Positions 42,426 to 44,980 of a stretch of DNA of 44,980 bases are shown piece by piece. A model generated the notes under the pieces. That model ran no database searches and had not been told where the DNA came from. It saw nothing but the letters and a program-made list of their open reading frames with translations. The stretch is from Planctomycetota bacterium. GTDB taxonomy: Bacteria > Planctomycetota > JACOTG01 > JAJDCM01. The first letter of the stretch is position 1, and each line of letters starts with the position of its first letter. The DNA lies in NCBI GenBank assembly GCA_029260825.1, contig JAJDCM010000321.1, forward strand, positions 1-44,980, written 5' to 3'. A program made the position numbers and the translations under genes.

Positions 42426-43637
42426 TCACGCACTCGAAGTAAAATCGTTTCCTCTTATCCTCTCCGCAATCTTCCGGGTGATCTTCTCCCAGGAGAGATG
42501 GTGCTGAACGTACTGGTGACGAGCTTCACAGTGGGCCCCGATCTTTTGGGGCTCACTGTTTCTGGTCTCCGAGATCACATTCTCGAGGATGACCGCCAGC
42601 GCCTTGGGGTCGTCCGGAGCAACCTGACATGCCAGCCGAGCGTCAGAACAGATATCCTGCATTGCCGGAACATCCGTGGTCCCGACCACATAGTTTCCAA
42701 AATAGAGTGCCTGACTCAGAACAAGTGGATAGTTTTCCACCGACTCCCGGGTCGTCTTCGAGGAAATGACCAGGCAGCGGGCCCGATCGTAAAGATGGTA
42801 GAGCTCCTTGCGGTCGGCGATTTCACCCGTGAATTCAAGCTTGCCGGCAAGATGCGGATTGCTCCTGATACAAGCGGTTACCTTCTCCTGAAACCCGTCG
42901 ACCTCAGCCCCCACGAAAATCACCCGAAAATCGCCGTGGGTGATGCCGGAAAGAGCGTCAAGGAGCAACTGATGGTTCTTGTACTCCGCACCGATTCTCC
43001 CCACGGTGAGAATTAAATTCTCCTTTTCGGCAAAGGTACGACGCCGGGGGATCAGCTCCTTTGCCCTCTCGCAGTCAAACCCTCCCGGGACGGCAAGAAC
43101 CTTCGACTTCAGTTCGGGATGTTCTTGAACAAGATAGGAGCACGCCTCGTTTGTCTCTGCGCCAACAAGATCAACCGCGCGAAGAAAGGAGGGATAGATC
43201 CTGTCGTAGGCAAACCGCAGAAACCAGGGCCGAGCCAGCGATTGCCGTCGGTATCGCTCGAGGCTCGGCTTCCCCATGTCAAGCTTCACAAAGAGGAATC
43301 CTCCGGGATTCAGCCACTTGTAGAGAAGCCCGGCAACATAGGTATCAAGCCCCCAGTAATAGAGATTCAGAACATCGATTTTCCTGGCCTTTTGAACGAG
43401 ATACTTCAAGAACCGGCATCGCGCTCCAAAGTCAAATCGACGGGAAGGATGAGGGATCAGGTCAATCCCGGTACCGAAGGCTTCGGTCTTGTGACCGGGA
43501 AACGTCTCATCGACGGGAAACGTCACAATCGAGCTGTCGAACCCATGCCGATGCCCTAGCCAGTGAGGAACCATCCCCACATCTTTGGTGAAATGGACAT
43601 CGAGGAGGCCGAACGGAAACAAGGTCCGAAAGGTCAT
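42426..43637 (-). CDS. Glycosyltransferase, GT-B (GT4-like)
   Basis: About 403 residues. The N-terminal half starts LFPFGLLDVHFTKDV and holds a Rossmann domain. The C-terminal half has ILTVGRIGAEYKNHQLLLDAL (split by a loop), FTGEIADRKELYHLYDRA and ESVENYPLVLSQAL, the acidic donor-binding motif of GT4-type enzymes. It transfers a sugar from a nucleotide sugar to a growing surface glycan. The start at 43637 is chosen for GGAG just upstream and because the Rossmann strand begins there; ATG at 43715, seven bases after the flippase stop, would add 26 residues of unpromising sequence. Transcribed with the flippase gene. Confidence 0.88.
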   Translation of the reverse strand: MTFRTLFPFGLLDVHFTKDVGMVPHWLGHRHGFDSSIVTFPVDETFPGHKTEAFGTGIDLIPHPSRRFDFGARCRFLKYLVQKARKIDVLNLYYWGLDTYVAGLLYKWLNPGGFLFVKLDMGKPSLERYRRQSLARPWFLRFAYDRIYPSFLRAVDLVGAETNEACSYLVQEHPELKSKVLAVPGGFDCERAKELIPRRRTFAEKENLILTVGRIGAEYKNHQLLLDALSGITHGDFRVIFVGAEVDGFQEKVTACIRSNPHLAGKLEFTGEIADRKELYHLYDRARCLVISSKTTRESVENYPLVLSQALYFGNYVVGTTDVPAMQDICSDARLACQVAPDDPKALAVILENVISETRNSEPQKIGAHCEARHQYVQHHLSWEKITRKIAERIRGNDFTSSA

Positions 43638-43722
43638 CTTTCTCCGATCAACCGGGGGACGATTTGATCCAGGATCATTCTGGCTGGTCCGGGGGTCTGG
43701 CAGAATCATGGTCATTGATTTT

Positions 43723-44980
43723 TCACGAATCCGAGAGCCCGGGAATGTGATCCCCGCGCCGGCGATAGAAGAAGGTGGCGCCCGCACAAAGAGCGTTAAT
43801 GGTGAGAGGAGCGGCGGCAAAGGACAAAGCAGCCCCGAGCATCCCATAAGAAGGAATCAACCAGAGATTGAGAAAAAAGGTCTGGACAAGACTCAGCACG
43901 GACCCGGCGGCAAGAACCGAGGGTTTTTCGATCACATTGAGGTAGTTCCCGTAGGGCAGGTTCAGGGTATGAAAGGCCCAACCCCACATGAGAACCGTCA
44001 AGACCCCGCCTCCTGTGGCAAACTCGTGACCGAACAAGATCCCCACGATCCCGGGAACCAGAAAGGAAAACAGAACAAAGACGAGCGCCAGGACAAGGCT
44101 GATCTTCTTCATCGACGAGAATTCCCGGTCGAACACCTGTTCGCTTTTTGCGGCCAGGATGCGAGGAAGCGCTACCGTGCTCACCGCAACGGGAATCAGA
44201 TTGCATGCAAGAGACAATCGATATGCAGCATTATAGATCCCGACTTCATCCCCCGAAGACATTCGAGCAAGCATCCAGGTATCCAGTCGAGCTTGAAAAG
44301 CAAACGCCAGGGACCAGACGATCATCCACTTCCCGTAGCGAAAAAGAACTCGAGCGAGCTCCCCATCCCACGCCCCCCTTGAATTCCCAAGAGAGGTGTA
44401 ACGCCGGGCCACGATGGACGCCACAAAGGGGGCAGCAATCGTCGCCAGTAAAGCAGTCGTGACGGTCAGCGTGTGGGTCAGCCACAAGATGCCAAGAGAG
44501 GCCAGCTGGAGCCCGCCGCCAAGAAGCAAGACCTTTGCGCGCTCGTTGAACTTTTGCTGGGCTTCGAGAAATGACAGAAACGTCGAGTGAATCAAGACCG
44601 CGACGATCCCCAGGAACGAAATCTTCAGATAGGGAGCAACCTCGGGTCGGTGGAGAACATTTTGTGCAAGGAAATCGGAAAAGAGAAGCCCCCCCCCACA
44701 CACGAAGGCCCCGATCATGAGGCGGGTACGAATAAGGATGGTATAGGCGCTCTTGAGCTTTCCTTGCTCTCCCCGACCGGAGAATTGAGACGCATACCGC
44801 ACGGTGGTCGAGCTGAGGCCAAGGTCCGACAACTCAAGTGCTATGGACAGCACCGACAGAGCCACTGCGTAAACCCCATAATTCATTGGACCTAGCGCCG
44901 GCGCCAGAACGATGGCGGCCAGAAATACAAAGGCCTTGTTCCCCAGGTTGCCGGCCAGGACCCAGCTAGCTGACCGTGCA
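43723..44980 (-). CDS. Wzx-type polysaccharide flippase, 5' end outside the window
   Basis: A MOP-superfamily membrane protein of about 420 visible residues. The frame stays open to the window edge: beyond the ATG at 44886 it reads NLGNKAFVFLAAIVLAP, a true first helix, so the gene is cut off on the right and begins outside. Two clusters of helices are separated by hydrophilic loops; LSDLGLSSTTVRYASQFSGR and SGDEVGIYNAAYRLSLACNL are typical Wzx segments. It should flip lipid-linked oligosaccharides across the inner membrane. The glycosyltransferase follows directly, so a polysaccharide cluster continues to the right. Confidence 0.88.
   Translation of the reverse strand, partial: ARSASWVLAGNLGNKAFVFLAAIVLAPALGPMNYGVYAVALSVLSIALELSDLGLSSTTVRYASQFSGRGEQGKLKSAYTILIRTRLMIGAFVCGGGLLFSDFLAQNVLHRPEVAPYLKISFLGIVAVLIHSTFLSFLEAQQKFNERAKVLLLGGGLQLASLGILWLTHTLTVTTALLATIAAPFVASIVARRYTSLGNSRGAWDGELARVLFRYGKWMIVWSLAFAFQARLDTWMLARMSSGDEVGIYNAAYRLSLACNLIPVAVSTVALPRILAAKSEQVFDREFSSMKKISLVLALVFVLFSFLVPGIVGILFGHEFATGGGVLTVLMWGWAFHTLNLPYGNYLNVIEKPSVLAAGSVLSLVQTFFLNLWLIPSYGMLGAALSFAAAPLTINALCAGATFFYRRRGDHIPGLSDS

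Noticed and set aside
1..44980. CRISPR arrays, phage or transposon genes
   Set aside because: No regularly spaced repeats, no integrase or transposase and no phage structural genes were found on either strand.

Overview
The window looks like a piece of a free-living, Gram-negative-type bacterial chromosome of moderately high GC content. The best guess is Planctomycetota or a neighbouring lineage, at moderate confidence. Reasons: a Ser/Thr kinase fused through one membrane segment to an FGE-sulfatase-like sensor, a secreted PQQ-type beta-propeller, a large secreted protein of a family I associate with planctomycetes, GTG/TTG starts with clear Shine-Dalgarno sites, and GH38 and SGNH secreted enzymes. 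No phage genes, transposases, CRISPR arrays or rRNA genes were seen.

Layout. 1-166 is a long imperfect inverted repeat. 170-4268 (minus strand) is a compact set reading thrB, thrC, a sulfotransferase-fold P-loop protein and a class IV aminotransferase. Divergent from it, 4387-6263 holds thyA, folA and rfbC. Next come ettA (minus) and an NhaD/ArsB-type antiporter (plus, to 9672). 9673-10064 has a promoter and a hairpin-rich leader before a 104-residue orphan. 10624-10939 is a tRNA-His, tRNA-Arg, tRNA-Lys cluster. 10999-14237 (minus) holds a small orphan, a membrane-anchored SGNH hydrolase and an EamA transporter. 14444-15838 is a secreted beta-propeller. 15850-17200 holds rpmB with an unusually structured upstream region, facing rpmE across two opposed terminators. 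17452-23003 (plus) is the kinase-FGE fusion, a DUF885 lipoprotein peptidase and a TraB/GumN-like protein. 23041-28053 (minus) is a 1670-residue GH38 alpha-mannosidase with a CBM9-like tail. 28147-29881 is a YtxJ-type redox protein and a MATE exporter. 29993-32287 (minus) is the large secreted protein. tRNA-Leu lies at 32647. 33206-36153 holds an acyltransferase, a DUF2071-like protein, an RDD protein and a YjbR protein. 36353-40539 (plus) is a signalling stretch: adenylate cyclase, sensorless hybrid histidine kinase, and a translationally coupled beta-CASP nuclease. 40668-42404 is a secreted serine hydrolase. 42426-44980 (minus) is a glycosyltransferase and the end of a Wzx-type flippase whose start lies outside, so a polysaccharide locus probably begins here.

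How the genes fit together. The left part is housekeeping (threonine synthesis, thymidylate/folate, translation). The middle is envelope and extracellular work (peptidase, mannosidase, propeller, exporters) plus a kinase. The right part is second-messenger and phosphorelay signalling followed by surface polysaccharide genes. The least explained items are the nested, possibly bistable RNA fold upstream of rpmB, the matching acidic/proline tails on L28 and L31, the sulfotransferase-aminotransferase pair behind thrBC, and the long hairpin at the left edge.
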